From CAIXPF01 sp046155365 (GTDB lineage Bacteria; Actinomycetota; Acidimicrobiia; Acidimicrobiales; CAIXPF01), in assembly GCA_046155365.1 (NCBI GenBank), contig JBJXFH010000152.1, positions 1 to 64,000 of the forward strand: a stretch of 64,000 bases of DNA. Reading direction: 5' to 3'. Shown here one piece after another: positions 24,270 to 33,325 of the stretch (the stretch's first letter is position 1; each line of letters begins with the position of its first letter). The notes below the pieces were generated by a model. The model had not been told where the DNA came from and made no database searches. It saw only the letters and a program-made list of their open reading frames with translations. The position numbers and the translations under genes were made by a program.

Positions 24270-25004
24270 ATGGCCGACGGGAACCGCCCGAACGCTGCCA
24301 ACACCGCCGAAACCGGTGAGACCGGTGAGACCGGTGAAACCCTCAACGGCCCGGGATCCTCGGTTGCGGCCTGGGTGGCAGACCCCACACCATGGGGCGA
24401 GACGGTCCGCTACGGCCCCGCGGTGGCCGATGAGACCAAGCTGAAGCTGCTGGGCCAACTGAGCGGCAAACGGCTGCTGCTCCTGGGGTGTGGTCGGGGG
24501 CAGGTGGTCATCGAGACCGCCCGGCGCGGGGCCAAGGTCATCGGCTTCGAACCTGACGAGGCGTTGCTGGCGGAGGCCCGGGCCCACTGCCGAGACGCCG
24601 GCCTACCCGCCGAGCTCTACCAACGGGACCTGGCCGAGCTGGCCAGTATCCGGGCCGACACCGTGGATCTGGTGCTCTCGGTGTTGCAGCTGGCCGGGGT
24701 GGCCGATCTGATGCGGGTGTTCCGTCAGGCCCATCGCGTGCTGCGAGCCGAGGCGCCGCTGGTGCTGAGCCTGCCCCACCCGGTTCGCACCCAGGCCGCC
24801 GGGGGACGCTTTCCCCTGCCCTGGTCCGGGCACGGTCACCACGGCATCGACCACGGCCATGGGATTGAGTCGGTGTTCACGGCGTTGATCAGGACCGGCT
24901 TTCGGGTGGACAACCTGATGGAGCTGCACGACGGTGCTGACTCGCTGCCGGCGGTACTGCTGCTGCGGGCCCGTCGAACCGGCGCCCGCCCGACCACTAC
25001 CTGA
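24270..25004 (+). CDS. class I SAM-dependent methyltransferase
   Basis: 244 residues from the ATG at 24270. The N-terminus holds a short TGETGETGET repeat. The Rossmann core follows: motif I RLLLLGCGRGQVVIETARRG, an acidic ribose contact in VIGFEPDEALL, motif IV LVLSVLQLAGVADLMR, and the AHRVLRAEAPLVLSLPHP strand typical of UbiE/COQ5-like methyltransferases. The upstream region to the divergent DUF5318 gene is about 107 bp. The methyl acceptor is unknown. Confidence 0.82.
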   Translation: MADGNRPNAANTAETGETGETGETLNGPGSSVAAWVADPTPWGETVRYGPAVADETKLKLLGQLSGKRLLLLGCGRGQVVIETARRGAKVIGFEPDEALLAEARAHCRDAGLPAELYQRDLAELASIRADTVDLVLSVLQLAGVADLMRVFRQAHRVLRAEAPLVLSLPHPVRTQAAGGRFPLPWSGHGHHGIDHGHGIESVFTALIRTGFRVDNLMELHDGADSLPAVLLLRARRTGARPTTT

Positions 25005-25046
25005 ACCGCGTCCCGCCACGCTGGCCGCAAGACCGGTAAGCGGCGG

Positions 25047-26063
25047 TCAGGTACCCAGATGGTGGGCCCGTCGGACGGCGTCAACCACCTCGGCGCCAGG
25101 GCCGGCGGTGGTCACCGGTTCCGGACGAAGCGTCTCGCCCACCATCGCCGCGAGGCAGGCGGCGCTGGAACGCACGATGGCCGCCAGGTCATAGCCACCC
25201 TCCAAAAACAGCAGCCGACGGCCGGGGGGAGCCAAGCCGACCACCGTCCGGGTGAGGTCGCTGTAATCCCCGCTGCTCAAGCCCAGGTCGGTGACGGGAT
25301 CATCGAGGTGAGCATCGAAACCAGCCGAGCACAACACCCAGGTGGGACCGAAACGCTCCGCCACCGGCACCACGATCTCGTCGAAGGCCTGCCGGTACAC
25401 ATCCCCGGCAGCCGCAGCGGGCAGGGGCACATTGACCGTGAAACCCTCGCCCGGCCCCCGGCCCTGCTCCCGCACCGAACCGGTCCCGGGAAAGAGCGGG
25501 TACTGATGCAGGGACACGAACAACACCCGGGGGTCCTCGTAGAACGCGTCCTGGGTGCCGTTGCCGTGGTGCGCGTCGAAGTCCACGATCAGGACCCGCT
25601 CACCGGCCTCGGCCAGGGAGGCGGCGGCCACAGCAACGTTGTTGAACAGGCAGAACCCCATGGCCCGGTTGGCGGTGGCATGGTGGCCGGGTGGTCGGAC
25701 GGCGCAAAAAGCCGCATCGGCCTCTCCGGCCCGCAACCGCTCAATGGCCGCCAGACCAGAGCCTGCCGCGCGCAGCGCCGCCTCGTAGGACGCCGGCACC
25801 ACCGCGGTATCGGGGTCCAGTTCACCGCCGCCGGCTCCACAAAATCGACCCAGGGCCTCGATGTAGGCCGCGCCGTGCACCAGGCTCAACTGGGCCGCGG
25901 TGGCCAGCGGCGCCTCGAACGGCACCACCCGGTCACCCAACCCCGCCAGCTCCACACCTTTTCGCACCGCGCTCAACCGAGCCGGCCGCTCGGGGTGACC
26001 GGCGCCGCTGTCATGGTCCAGGCAGGAGGGATGGGTTGCCATCAGCACCCGCACCCTGCTCAC
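25047..26063 (-). CDS. histone deacetylase-family amidohydrolase (AcuC/acetylpolyamine deacetylase type)
   Basis: 338 residues. Zinc-dependent deacetylase motifs are complete: ATHPSCLDHDSGAGHPERPARL, the His-His dyad RPPGHHA, the metal site VDFDAHHGNGTQDAFY, AGFDAH, and the transition-state Tyr in FLEGGYD. Bacterial members remove acetyl groups from acetylated lysines, polyamines or other amides. The start is a GTG at 26063 (VSRVRVLMATHPSC); an internal ATG at MATHPSC would also leave an intact core. It is convergent with the methyltransferase gene. Confidence 0.92.
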   Translation of the reverse strand: MSRVRVLMATHPSCLDHDSGAGHPERPARLSAVRKGVELAGLGDRVVPFEAPLATAAQLSLVHGAAYIEALGRFCGAGGGELDPDTAVVPASYEAALRAAGSGLAAIERLRAGEADAAFCAVRPPGHHATANRAMGFCLFNNVAVAAASLAEAGERVLIVDFDAHHGNGTQDAFYEDPRVLFVSLHQYPLFPGTGSVREQGRGPGEGFTVNVPLPAAAAGDVYRQAFDEIVVPVAERFGPTWVLCSAGFDAHLDDPVTDLGLSSGDYSDLTRTVVGLAPPGRRLLFLEGGYDLAAIVRSSAACLAAMVGETLRPEPVTTAGPGAEVVDAVRRAHHLGT

Positions 26064-26100
26064 GCTACTGAGCGCACCGTCCCTGTGAAAGCGGCCGTGC

Positions 26101-26160
26101 CTCGATACAGCTCTCCCTCGATACAGCTCTCCCCGGAAACAGCTCTCCCTGGGAACAGCC
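26101..26160. repeat. 16-bp tandem repeat, about 3.7 copies
   Basis: Two perfect copies of ctcgatacagctctcc (26101-26116, 26117-26132) are followed by a diverged copy (26133-26148) and a partial one. They lie between the divergent deacetylase and acetyltransferase genes. Confidence 0.92.
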
Positions 26161-26257
26161 GGTAGAGCGAGACGGCGCGGGCCGCAGCGGGCTCTCCCGG
26201 GCGCCGCGGAGGCCGGCTACGCTGGCCCGGCTCGCCTACCTGCCCCGAATCCGGCAG

Positions 26258-27118
26258 GTGACGCCGATGTCCCCACCGGGGACGGGATCAACTGGTGGCA
26301 GGCTCAGGCTCGATGCGCCCGGGCTGGACAGGCAGGCTGGAGAGGCAGGGATGGTCCTGCATGCAGGCAACCAGCACACCGGCACGGAGGACGCCTTGGT
26401 CGTGGCCGGCTCGACCGAACTGATCTCCCTCGACGGGTTACACGTCCGGCTGGGCTCGTGGCGGGGTAGCGATCACATCGGCTACCTGGCGCCGTTGGGC
26501 GATGTCCGCCGTCGACCCATCGAAGCCGGATTGGCGCGCCTTCGGGAGCGCGGGTTCACCCGGGTCGTGACCTCCGCCATCGCCGAACCCGACTTGGCGG
26601 CGTTCTCGGGGCTCGGTTTCGAGGAACACGAGCGGCTTCACCTGTTGGCCCACGATCTGGCCACGGTGGAATCCGCCCCGTGGCGTGCCACCCGCCGAGC
26701 CCGGCCTTTGGACCGTGACGCGGTGCTGGATATCGACCACGCGGCGTTCCAACCGTTTTGGCAACTGGACCGTGAGGGTTTGGCCGACGCCATCTCGGCC
26801 ACGCCCACCACCCGCTACCGGGTGACCGTGGACGGTGGCAAACCCACCGGCTATGCGGTGTTCGGCCTGGCTGGAGATCGGGGCTATCTGCAGCGACTGG
26901 CGGTGCATCCCAGCCACGCCGGTCACGGTCTGGGGTCGATCCTGATCCGGGACGGGCTGCGCTGGCTGCAAAGACGGGGTGCCTCCCGCACGCTGGTGAA
27001 CACCCAGGTGACCAACGCCCGGGCCCTGCGGGTGTACCTCCAGCACGGCTTCGTTTTGCAGAGCTACCAGTTGGTGGTGCTCACGGCCGCGCTCCACGGC
27101 GGATCGGCCACCACATGA
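26258..27118 (+). CDS. GNAT-family acetyltransferase
   Basis: 286 residues. The C-terminal GNAT domain shows strand GYAVFGLAGDRGYLQRLAVHPSHAG followed by the acetyl-CoA loop HGLGSILIRDGLRWLQRRGA and the terminal NARALRVYLQHGF. This is the RimI-like pattern. The N-terminal half (about residues 30-140) looks like a second, degenerate GNAT-like fold. Its stop overlaps the ATG of the DUF6049 gene (ATGA), so it heads that transcription unit. The start is uncertain: ATGs at 26258, 26267 and 26351 are all possible. Substrate unknown. Confidence 0.8.
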   Translation: MTPMSPPGTGSTGGRLRLDAPGLDRQAGEAGMVLHAGNQHTGTEDALVVAGSTELISLDGLHVRLGSWRGSDHIGYLAPLGDVRRRPIEAGLARLRERGFTRVVTSAIAEPDLAAFSGLGFEEHERLHLLAHDLATVESAPWRATRRARPLDRDAVLDIDHAAFQPFWQLDREGLADAISATPTTRYRVTVDGGKPTGYAVFGLAGDRGYLQRLAVHPSHAGHGLGSILIRDGLRWLQRRGASRTLVNTQVTNARALRVYLQHGFVLQSYQLVVLTAALHGGSATT

Positions 27119-29484
27119 TCCGGCGCGGCGCGCTCCGGACCGTGGTTTCCCCGATCCTCATCGCCGTGACGGTGCTCGCCGGGGCCCTCAGCGTGGTCAG
27201 CCCGGTCGGAACCATGCCCGGTGGCAGTGCCGTGGGGGCCCAGGAGTTGGCCGGTAAGCCCGAGCTGACGGTGGTGGCTCAAGATCCGTGGCTCCTGCGT
27301 AGTGGGCGTTTCAACCTCCAGGTCCGGATCACCGCCCCGACCGTCGGTTACCAACTGGTGGGCGACGTGGGCCCGGCCCGGCGTGACCAGTCCGAGGTGC
27401 TGGACGTGTCCTCCCCCGACCAGGACGGGAACGGGGACGAGGACGGGCAGGAGAACGAGAACGAGGGCCACGGGCGCTTCATCGAACTTGATCTCCCAGC
27501 CGGGACCGCCACGCAGACCGTGTCCATCAACGTGGATAGCCCACAGGACCCCGCCCCACCCACGGACTCCTCCGAGGGGACCTTCACCCTGGATGCGGGG
27601 GTGTATCCGCTGAACCTGGACTTGCTGGACCCCGACGGCTACGTGGTGCAACGGATCAACACCCACCTGCCTTTCCTGGGTGGCTCCCCCGAAACAGAAA
27701 CCATCAACCGTCCGGTCGGAGTGCTGGTTGATCTGCGGGTACCCCCTCAGCGCACCTCTGACGGTCGACCCCGCCTCGACACCGCCACCGCCCGATGGCT
27801 GGACCGTCAGCTCGACGCCCTGGCCCTTTTCGGTGATGTCGGCCTCAGTGTGCAGATCAACCCGGAGACCGTCAGCGCCCTGGTGGAAACCCGGGCCGGG
27901 TCCGGGGGTGGGGCCCTCAGCGGTCTGACCCAGCTGGCAGGCACCCCCGGCGGCCGTGGCCGCGAGGTGCTCGGCGGCACCTACGTCGGCTTCCACGAGG
28001 GGGCATGGTTACAGGCCGGGTTCGGTGATGTACTGCGGGCCGAGCTCGACGCCGGGCTGGCAACCCTCAACGGCGAGGAGTTCAAGACCTCTCCCCGGAT
28101 GGTGGCGCTGGCTGGGAAGGCCGATGAAGCGGTGTTGGCCCGGTGTTTCGACCTGGGGCGTGATCGCGTGGTGTTGGCGCAAACCGACGCCTCCGACGCC
28201 GACGCCAAGGCTGACGTGTCCCTGGGCGTGGCACCACGGTTGGTGGTCGAGCTACCCCAGCAGGTGACGCTGCCGGCCGCCGATCTCGCCGTGCAACCCT
28301 TGCCTGACGCACCCGGTCTGGGGTCCCTCGACGCGTACCGGGTGGTTGCCGCCCTGTTGGTTGATCCCATCAGGGGAGGTGAGGGTGGGGCGCAGCTGCG
28401 ACTGCACGCCAAGCTGCAACTCGACGGCGCCTTCGCCTCCACCCTGCTTCGCTTGCTGGCCCAGCCCGGCCCGCTCCGGGCCACCACCATCAGCGGGCTG
28501 TTCGACGAGGAACAGCACTACTCCGAGCCCACCTCGTGGTCCAGCCCCGCCACCACGGTGAGCGACGCCGTGCGGCAACGTGGGCAACTCCTGGCCGGGG
28601 TCAGCACTCGCCTTGCCGGATTGGGTTCGATGCTCGACGCTCCCACCGGCGAGGGGTCGGATGGGGCGGCGGCTACCACCACTCCTGGCGCCCCGCCCGC
28701 GGCTGGCGGCATCAGCCCGGAGCCGTCCGCCACGCTGGCCGACGAGCTGGAGGCCCGGCTGCTCCTGGTCCCGGCCGAGGGGATTGCTGCCGCTGCTGCC
28801 AGCGCCATCATCAGCGGGGTGACCACCACCATCGACGCCCTGACCGGAGCCATCGTGCTGCCCGCGGCCCAGAGCTTCCGGGTCACGGCTCACCGCAGCA
28901 CCCTGCCTTTCGTGTTGCTGAACAAGGGGCAACGGCCACTTCAGGTGGCGTTGCGGATGAGCAGCCCCGAGGTGGAATTCGAAGGTCCCAACCCCCGTTT
29001 GACGGTCCTCCAGCCGGGCGCCAACGACCTGGAGATCCCCATTCGAACCCGTCGTTCCGGGGAGTTCGATCTCACGGTGACGGTTGCCTCCCCCGATGGT
29101 GCCCTGGTGGTGGGCCTCATTCCGGTGGAGGTCCAGTCACGCGCCATCTCCGGGGTGGGGCTTTTCTTGTCCATCGGGGCGTTGTCCTTTCTCGTGCTGT
29201 GGTGGGCCCGCAACGCCCGACGGCGCGCCAGAGGCAGCTCCACCCGCCACGAGCGAACCGACCAGCGCCAGCACGATCCGTCACCATCAATACCCACCGT
29301 GGACGCATCAACCTCAGGTCGAGATCGCCTCAACCTAACGGCACCCAACCCTCAACCATCCCCAGCAGACCCATTCGAGACCGCGCACCCCGGATCCAGC
29401 CCGAGCGAGGTGGCAACGGCGCAGGGTTCATCACGTCCTGAACGGGCCGCCACGGCGTCTGAGCATGGTTCGCCACCAGCGTGA
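27115..29484 (+). CDS. DUF6049-like secreted/membrane protein
   Basis: 789 residues. An N-terminal signal-type helix (residues about 8-32) leads to a large extracytoplasmic region of beta-rich sequence. One C-terminal transmembrane helix follows near residue 680 (GLFLSIGALSFLVLWWA), then a basic stop-transfer and a Ser/Pro-rich cytoplasmic tail. In mycobacteria Rv3909 (DUF6049) occupies the same position, before the MurJ/pseudokinase gene. The match is by architecture and synteny more than by motif. Its GTGA overlap with the following kinase gene implies coupled translation. Confidence 0.75.
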   Translation: MIRRGALRTVVSPILIAVTVLAGALSVVSPVGTMPGGSAVGAQELAGKPELTVVAQDPWLLRSGRFNLQVRITAPTVGYQLVGDVGPARRDQSEVLDVSSPDQDGNGDEDGQENENEGHGRFIELDLPAGTATQTVSINVDSPQDPAPPTDSSEGTFTLDAGVYPLNLDLLDPDGYVVQRINTHLPFLGGSPETETINRPVGVLVDLRVPPQRTSDGRPRLDTATARWLDRQLDALALFGDVGLSVQINPETVSALVETRAGSGGGALSGLTQLAGTPGGRGREVLGGTYVGFHEGAWLQAGFGDVLRAELDAGLATLNGEEFKTSPRMVALAGKADEAVLARCFDLGRDRVVLAQTDASDADAKADVSLGVAPRLVVELPQQVTLPAADLAVQPLPDAPGLGSLDAYRVVAALLVDPIRGGEGGAQLRLHAKLQLDGAFASTLLRLLAQPGPLRATTISGLFDEEQHYSEPTSWSSPATTVSDAVRQRGQLLAGVSTRLAGLGSMLDAPTGEGSDGAAATTTPGAPPAAGGISPEPSATLADELEARLLLVPAEGIAAAAASAIISGVTTTIDALTGAIVLPAAQSFRVTAHRSTLPFVLLNKGQRPLQVALRMSSPEVEFEGPNPRLTVLQPGANDLEIPIRTRRSGEFDLTVTVASPDGALVVGLIPVEVQSRAISGVGLFLSIGALSFLVLWWARNARRRARGSSTRHERTDQRQHDPSPSIPTVDASTSGRDRLNLTAPNPQPSPADPFETAHPGSSPSEVATAQGSSRPERAATASEHGSPPA

Positions 29485-31163
29485 CGGACACCTCGGACCG
29501 CTCGGACAGCTCGGAGGGCCCCCGTCCCGGCCAGGCTCTAGTCAGCCGGTATCGCTTTGAGGTCCCGGTGGCGTCGGGCGGCATGGCCCAGGTGTGGCGG
29601 GGTACCGATCTGGTGCTCGGCCGGACAGTGGCCATCAAGCTGCTCCATCCCCACCTCGCCGGTGACCCGTCCTTCGTTGAGCGGTTCCGTCGCGAAGCGC
29701 AGGCCGCCGCCCGGCTGAACGACCCGCACATCGTGGCCATCTTCGACAGTGTCACCGACGGCGGCCGCTCAGCGCTGATCCTGCAATATGTCGACGGCAC
29801 CACGCTGCGTGATCGCCTGCGGCAAGGTCCGATGGAGGCCTTCGTCGCCGCCGGGATTTGTGCGCAGGTGGCGACGGCGCTGGAGGTGGCCCACGCCGCG
29901 GGCATCGTGCATCGCGACGTGAAGCCGGGCAACGTACTGCTGTGCCAGCCCGATACCACCGAGGAGGCAGCGTCACCGGTACCGCGGGTCCGGGTCACCG
30001 ACTTCGGCATCGCCAAAGCCCTTGAAGACAACACCGACCTGGACCTGACGAACGCCAACACCGTCATCGGCACCGCCAAATACCTGGCTCCTGAACAGGT
30101 TGAGGGAGGTCCCGTTGACGCTCGCACGGACCTGTTCGCCGTGGGTGTGATGCTGTACGAAGCGGTGACCGGCAGACCACCTTGGCAGGGTGACTCGGAT
30201 CTGGCCACGGCGCTGGGTCGACTCACCACCGAAGCCCCAGCGATCCTCGAACTGCGCCCGGATGTGGACCCCGAACTGGATCGCATCATCACCCGGGCCA
30301 TCGCCCGCCGCCCGGAGGACCGCTTCCAACGCGCCGCCGACCTTCGTCAGGCGCTGGAGGCTTGGACCCAATCATCGGCGATCCGGCTGACGCCGCCGGT
30401 GCCGGTGACCCCCGCGCCCAGTCAGCTACCGGTGACCACCGCCGGTACCCCCGATGCCACGGCGCAACTCAACGAACCCACCGCCGTCCTGGAGCACGGA
30501 CGAAGCGGTTCCCGGGGGAAATGGCGCGCCAGAGCAGCCGCCGTCCTAGCGGTGGCCGGTGTGTTCGCCGGTCTGGCCGCCTGGGCCGGTGGGAATGGAA
30601 GCCCACCGAGCGGACCGCTACCGGAACAACCGGACTCCGGCTCCACCACCACCGGCGATCAGATCAACGGCGATCCACTCACCCTGCGGCCGGCGCTCAG
30701 CTACGACTTCTACGGCGGCGACGGGGAGAACGATGATCTGCTGCGCTTCGCCGTCGACGGCGTCCGAGGGCCCGCTGAGACCGCCGAGGTGTGGCGGAGC
30801 CAGTGCTACAGGGATGACCCACTACCCAAACGCGGGTTCGGTCTGATCTTGGAGCCGTCAGGCCCGGTCAGGCTGGGCGATGTGGAGCTGATCACCCGCA
30901 ACCCCGGCTGGCGGGCCGAGATCTTCGTGACCCAGTCCGACGCCGCGTCGCTCAAGACCCAACCGCTGGAGTCGTGGGGACCGGTCCGAGCCCGTATCCA
31001 GGCTGACACCGCCACCGCCTCGGCGTCCCTCAACGGCATCGAAGGGCGCGCCGTCCTGGTCTTCTTCACCTCCCTGGCCGGCGTACCCGCCCAAGACTGC
31101 TTCGGCACCGGGCTCCCGTACCGGCTGGACGTCATCGAAGCCGCCCTCTACGGCGCGACGTAG
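29481..31163 (+). CDS. Ser/Thr protein kinase with transmembrane helix and MviN-type extracellular domain
   Basis: 560 residues from a GTG at 29481. The Hanks kinase domain is complete: glycine loop VASGGMAQVW (30-39), Lys53 (VAIK), Glu72 in helix C, HRDVKPGN (144-151), DFG (174-176) and GTAKYLAPEQ. A membrane helix follows near 350-370. The extracellular part begins YDFYGGDGENDDLLRFAVDG and continues KRGFGLILEPSGPVRLGDVELITRNPG, resembling the extracellular segment of actinobacterial MurJ (Rv3910) fusions. In those fusions a 14-helix MurJ precedes a pseudokinase; here no MurJ part is present and the catalytic residues are intact. It is coupled to the DUF6049 gene and precedes the sigma factor. 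Confidence 0.88.
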   Translation: MTDTSDRSDSSEGPRPGQALVSRYRFEVPVASGGMAQVWRGTDLVLGRTVAIKLLHPHLAGDPSFVERFRREAQAAARLNDPHIVAIFDSVTDGGRSALILQYVDGTTLRDRLRQGPMEAFVAAGICAQVATALEVAHAAGIVHRDVKPGNVLLCQPDTTEEAASPVPRVRVTDFGIAKALEDNTDLDLTNANTVIGTAKYLAPEQVEGGPVDARTDLFAVGVMLYEAVTGRPPWQGDSDLATALGRLTTEAPAILELRPDVDPELDRIITRAIARRPEDRFQRAADLRQALEAWTQSSAIRLTPPVPVTPAPSQLPVTTAGTPDATAQLNEPTAVLEHGRSGSRGKWRARAAAVLAVAGVFAGLAAWAGGNGSPPSGPLPEQPDSGSTTTGDQINGDPLTLRPALSYDFYGGDGENDDLLRFAVDGVRGPAETAEVWRSQCYRDDPLPKRGFGLILEPSGPVRLGDVELITRNPGWRAEIFVTQSDAASLKTQPLESWGPVRARIQADTATASASLNGIEGRAVLVFFTSLAGVPAQDCFGTGLPYRLDVIEAALYGAT

Positions 31164-31263
31164 CCGCATGCCGCACCCAGCGGGGTGCGCGCGCACCGGG
31201 CATACCCGCCGGTAGCCTGCCTCCATCGAAGGCCCCTCCCCCTCCCGCACCGATCTTGACCTG

Positions 31264-31902
31264 GTGCAACGCGCCCAGAAGGGTGATCGGCAGGCGCTGG
31301 ATGATCTGCTGCGGGCCCATCAGCGACGCATCTTCTGCCTTTGTAGGAGGTTATGCGGCAACCACGACGACGCCCTCGACGCCACCCAGGAAGCGCTGCT
31401 CACCATCGCCCGCCGGCTGGATCGCTTCGATGGCCGGTCCTCCTTCGGAACCTGGGCTTACCGGGTGGCCACCAACGCCTGCCTCGATGAACTGCGTCGC
31501 CGCGCCCGGCGGCCCCGTCCCATGGGCGCGGATCAGCTGGCCCAGGAGGCCCTGTCCCACGCCGACCAACGCCATCGCGATGATGCCGATCCGGTGGGCC
31601 ACGGGGTCACCACCCGGGCCGAGCTCGACGCCGCGCTGGCCACTTTGCCTGAGGAGTTCCGGGTGGCGGTGGTGCTGCGGGATCTGGCTGATTTGGATTA
31701 CGCCCAGATCGCCGAGGTCACCGGCGCCCCCTTGGGCACGGTGCGCTCCCGCATCGCTCGGGGCCGGGCTCAGCTGGCCAAGCAATTGGCCGGGAACGGG
31801 AACCGGGGAACCGGCGCCGTCGTCCAACCTTCTACCGTGCACCCCGACCATGCCCCCACCGCCCACATGAGCCCGATCGCTGAGGACCCCCAGCTGTCAT
31901 GA
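31264..31902 (+). CDS. ECF RNA polymerase sigma factor, SigM-like
   Basis: 212 residues. Region 2 spans about residues 10-85 (DDLLRAHQRRIFCLCRRLCGNHDDALDATQEALL ... SFGTWAYRVATNACLDELRRR). Region 4 lies near 125-175 (LPEEFRVAVVLRDLADLDYAQIAEVTGAPLGTVRSRIARGRAQL). A variable tail of about 35 residues follows. The anti-sigma gene overlaps its end (ATGA), and trxB-trxA follow, as for mycobacterial sigM. The only ordinary start is the GTG at 31264; family members usually start a few residues earlier, and the upstream frame reads TDLDL with no ATG, GTG or TTG. The start is therefore slightly uncertain. Confidence 0.9.
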   Translation: MQRAQKGDRQALDDLLRAHQRRIFCLCRRLCGNHDDALDATQEALLTIARRLDRFDGRSSFGTWAYRVATNACLDELRRRARRPRPMGADQLAQEALSHADQRHRDDADPVGHGVTTRAELDAALATLPEEFRVAVVLRDLADLDYAQIAEVTGAPLGTVRSRIARGRAQLAKQLAGNGNRGTGAVVQPSTVHPDHAPTAHMSPIAEDPQLS

Positions 31903-32906
31903 CCCAGACCGACCCGCCCGAGTTCGAGCCGGACCACGAACCGGTGCTCGGGTCGCGTCGCGAGCCGGTTCCAGTTCCGGTTCCAGGCACCGATATCGAT
32001 CGGGAGGTCGATGCCGATGAGGACCTGATCCGTTGTTCACGGTTTGTCGATGGGGACCTCGACCCGGATGAGCAACGTGTGCTGGAAGCCGATCTGGCGG
32101 TACGCGGTGACCTCCGTCAGTTGCTAGCTGACCTGCGCTCCGCCCGCGACGCGGTGCGCTCCCCCATCACCACCTCCGACACCGACCTGGAATCTCTCAT
32201 GAGCGCGGTGTGGACCCGGCTCGATGCAGACGTGGAGGACCGCGACAACACCGAAGCTACGGTGACCCCACTGCCGTCCCGACACCCGCTGCCGCTGCCG
32301 GCTGCAGGCCATGCCACCCGCCGGACCCGGCCCCCAACCCGCCGGAGCCGGGCCTGGGCACCGCTGCTGCAATGGTCCGCGGCAGCAACCGTGGTCGTGG
32401 CAATCGCGCTGGTGGCGGTCACCAGCCGTCCCGGGGACGACGCCGCAACGGACAGCGCCGACAGCGCCTCCGCAGCCTTCGAAACCAACCGGGCCACCGG
32501 TGCCCTCACTGAGCAGGCCACCAATGCCAACGTGCAGGACGCTCTAAGCGCCACCACCACGCCAGCGGTGCTCCAAGATCTCGGCGGGTTCCCCAGCGTG
32601 GACGCGTTGCTCAACGTGGTCCGAACTCGTTTCTTCGCCGACACCGCCGCCTCCCCTACCGCCAAGGTGGGCGCCGACGACTCCCAAGGTGGGGACAGCA
32701 ATGGCACTGCTGGTGAGCTCGCCAGCGACGAGGTCGTCGGGTGTCAGTCGAACGCACCGGAACCCACCAGCAGCGCGATTTCCAGCGGCATGGCCAGCGT
32801 TGCCGGTGCCGGGGTGCAGTGGACAGTGTGGGAGGTCCTGGGCGGGCAGCGGATCATCGTCGTCGATGCCGTCACCTGCGCGGTACTCGCTGACCAACCA
32901 GCCTGA
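31899..32906 (+). CDS. membrane-bound anti-sigma factor
   Basis: 335 residues. The cytoplasmic N-terminus contains an anti-sigma-like helical segment (EDLIRCSRFVDGDLDPDEQRVLEADLAVRGDLRQLLADL). It lacks a canonical HxxxCxxC zinc motif. One transmembrane helix is near residues 165-183 (SAAATVVVAIALVAVTS). An extracytoplasmic part with two well-separated Cys (VVGCQS and VTCAVL) may form a disulfide. It overlaps the sigma gene by four bases (ATGA), supporting a sigma/anti-sigma pair like SigM-RsmA. A PVPVPVPG stretch near residue 27 is low-complexity. Confidence 0.8.
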   Translation: MTQTDPPEFEPDHEPVLGSRREPVPVPVPGTDIDREVDADEDLIRCSRFVDGDLDPDEQRVLEADLAVRGDLRQLLADLRSARDAVRSPITTSDTDLESLMSAVWTRLDADVEDRDNTEATVTPLPSRHPLPLPAAGHATRRTRPPTRRSRAWAPLLQWSAAATVVVAIALVAVTSRPGDDAATDSADSASAAFETNRATGALTEQATNANVQDALSATTTPAVLQDLGGFPSVDALLNVVRTRFFADTAASPTAKVGADDSQGGDSNGTAGELASDEVVGCQSNAPEPTSSAISSGMASVAGAGVQWTVWEVLGGQRIIVVDAVTCAVLADQPA

Positions 32907-32956
32907 GCGGAGGCCCTCCCGGGGAGAGGAAGGCCAGGTGGAACTAGGATCAGGCC

Positions 32957-33325
32957 ATGAATCGGCCTCCGGAGTTCCCCAGCGCATCAGCCTCGGACCC
33001 GCCTCGACCCGGCGCCGGCCTGGGCCCCGTGGGTGACCTGATCGGCGGTCAATGGCCGGTGCAAGCGGCGGACCGCATCGAGTCCGTGGTCGGTGCTGTT
33101 CGGCAGAAAGCCACCGGCCCGGCCATGGTCGCCTCCCGGGCCCTGGTGTACGGGATCGTCGGGATCGTCTTCGTCACCATCGTGGCGGTGTTGGGACTGA
33201 TCGCCACCCTGCGCGCGTTGGACGCGCTGCTGCCCACCTGGGCGGTGCAACTGTCCATCGGTGGTGTCCTGTGCCTCGCCGGAATGTTGTGTTGGAGCCG
33301 CCGTCGACCCAAGGAGCGTTCATGA
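32957..33325 (+). CDS. small two-helix membrane protein upstream of trxB
   Basis: 122 residues from an ATG at 32957. A disordered Pro/Ser-rich N-terminus precedes helices near residues 62-85 (ALVYGIVGIVFVTIVAVLGLIATL) and 93-111 (WAVQLSIGGVLCLAGMLCW), then a basic tail (RRRPKERS). Its stop overlaps the trxB start (ATGA), giving translational coupling. The layout resembles short phage-holin-superfamily-like or DUF actinobacterial membrane proteins, but I do not name a family. Confidence 0.7.
   Translation: MNRPPEFPSASASDPPRPGAGLGPVGDLIGGQWPVQAADRIESVVGAVRQKATGPAMVASRALVYGIVGIVFVTIVAVLGLIATLRALDALLPTWAVQLSIGGVLCLAGMLCWSRRRPKERS

Noticed and set aside
26101..26160. possible CRISPR-like repeat
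   Set aside because: Repeats are directly adjacent with no spacers, and no cas gene is present.
26438..27097. 219-residue minus-strand frame opposite the acetyltransferase
   Set aside because: No recognisable domain, while the plus strand encodes a clear GNAT fold.
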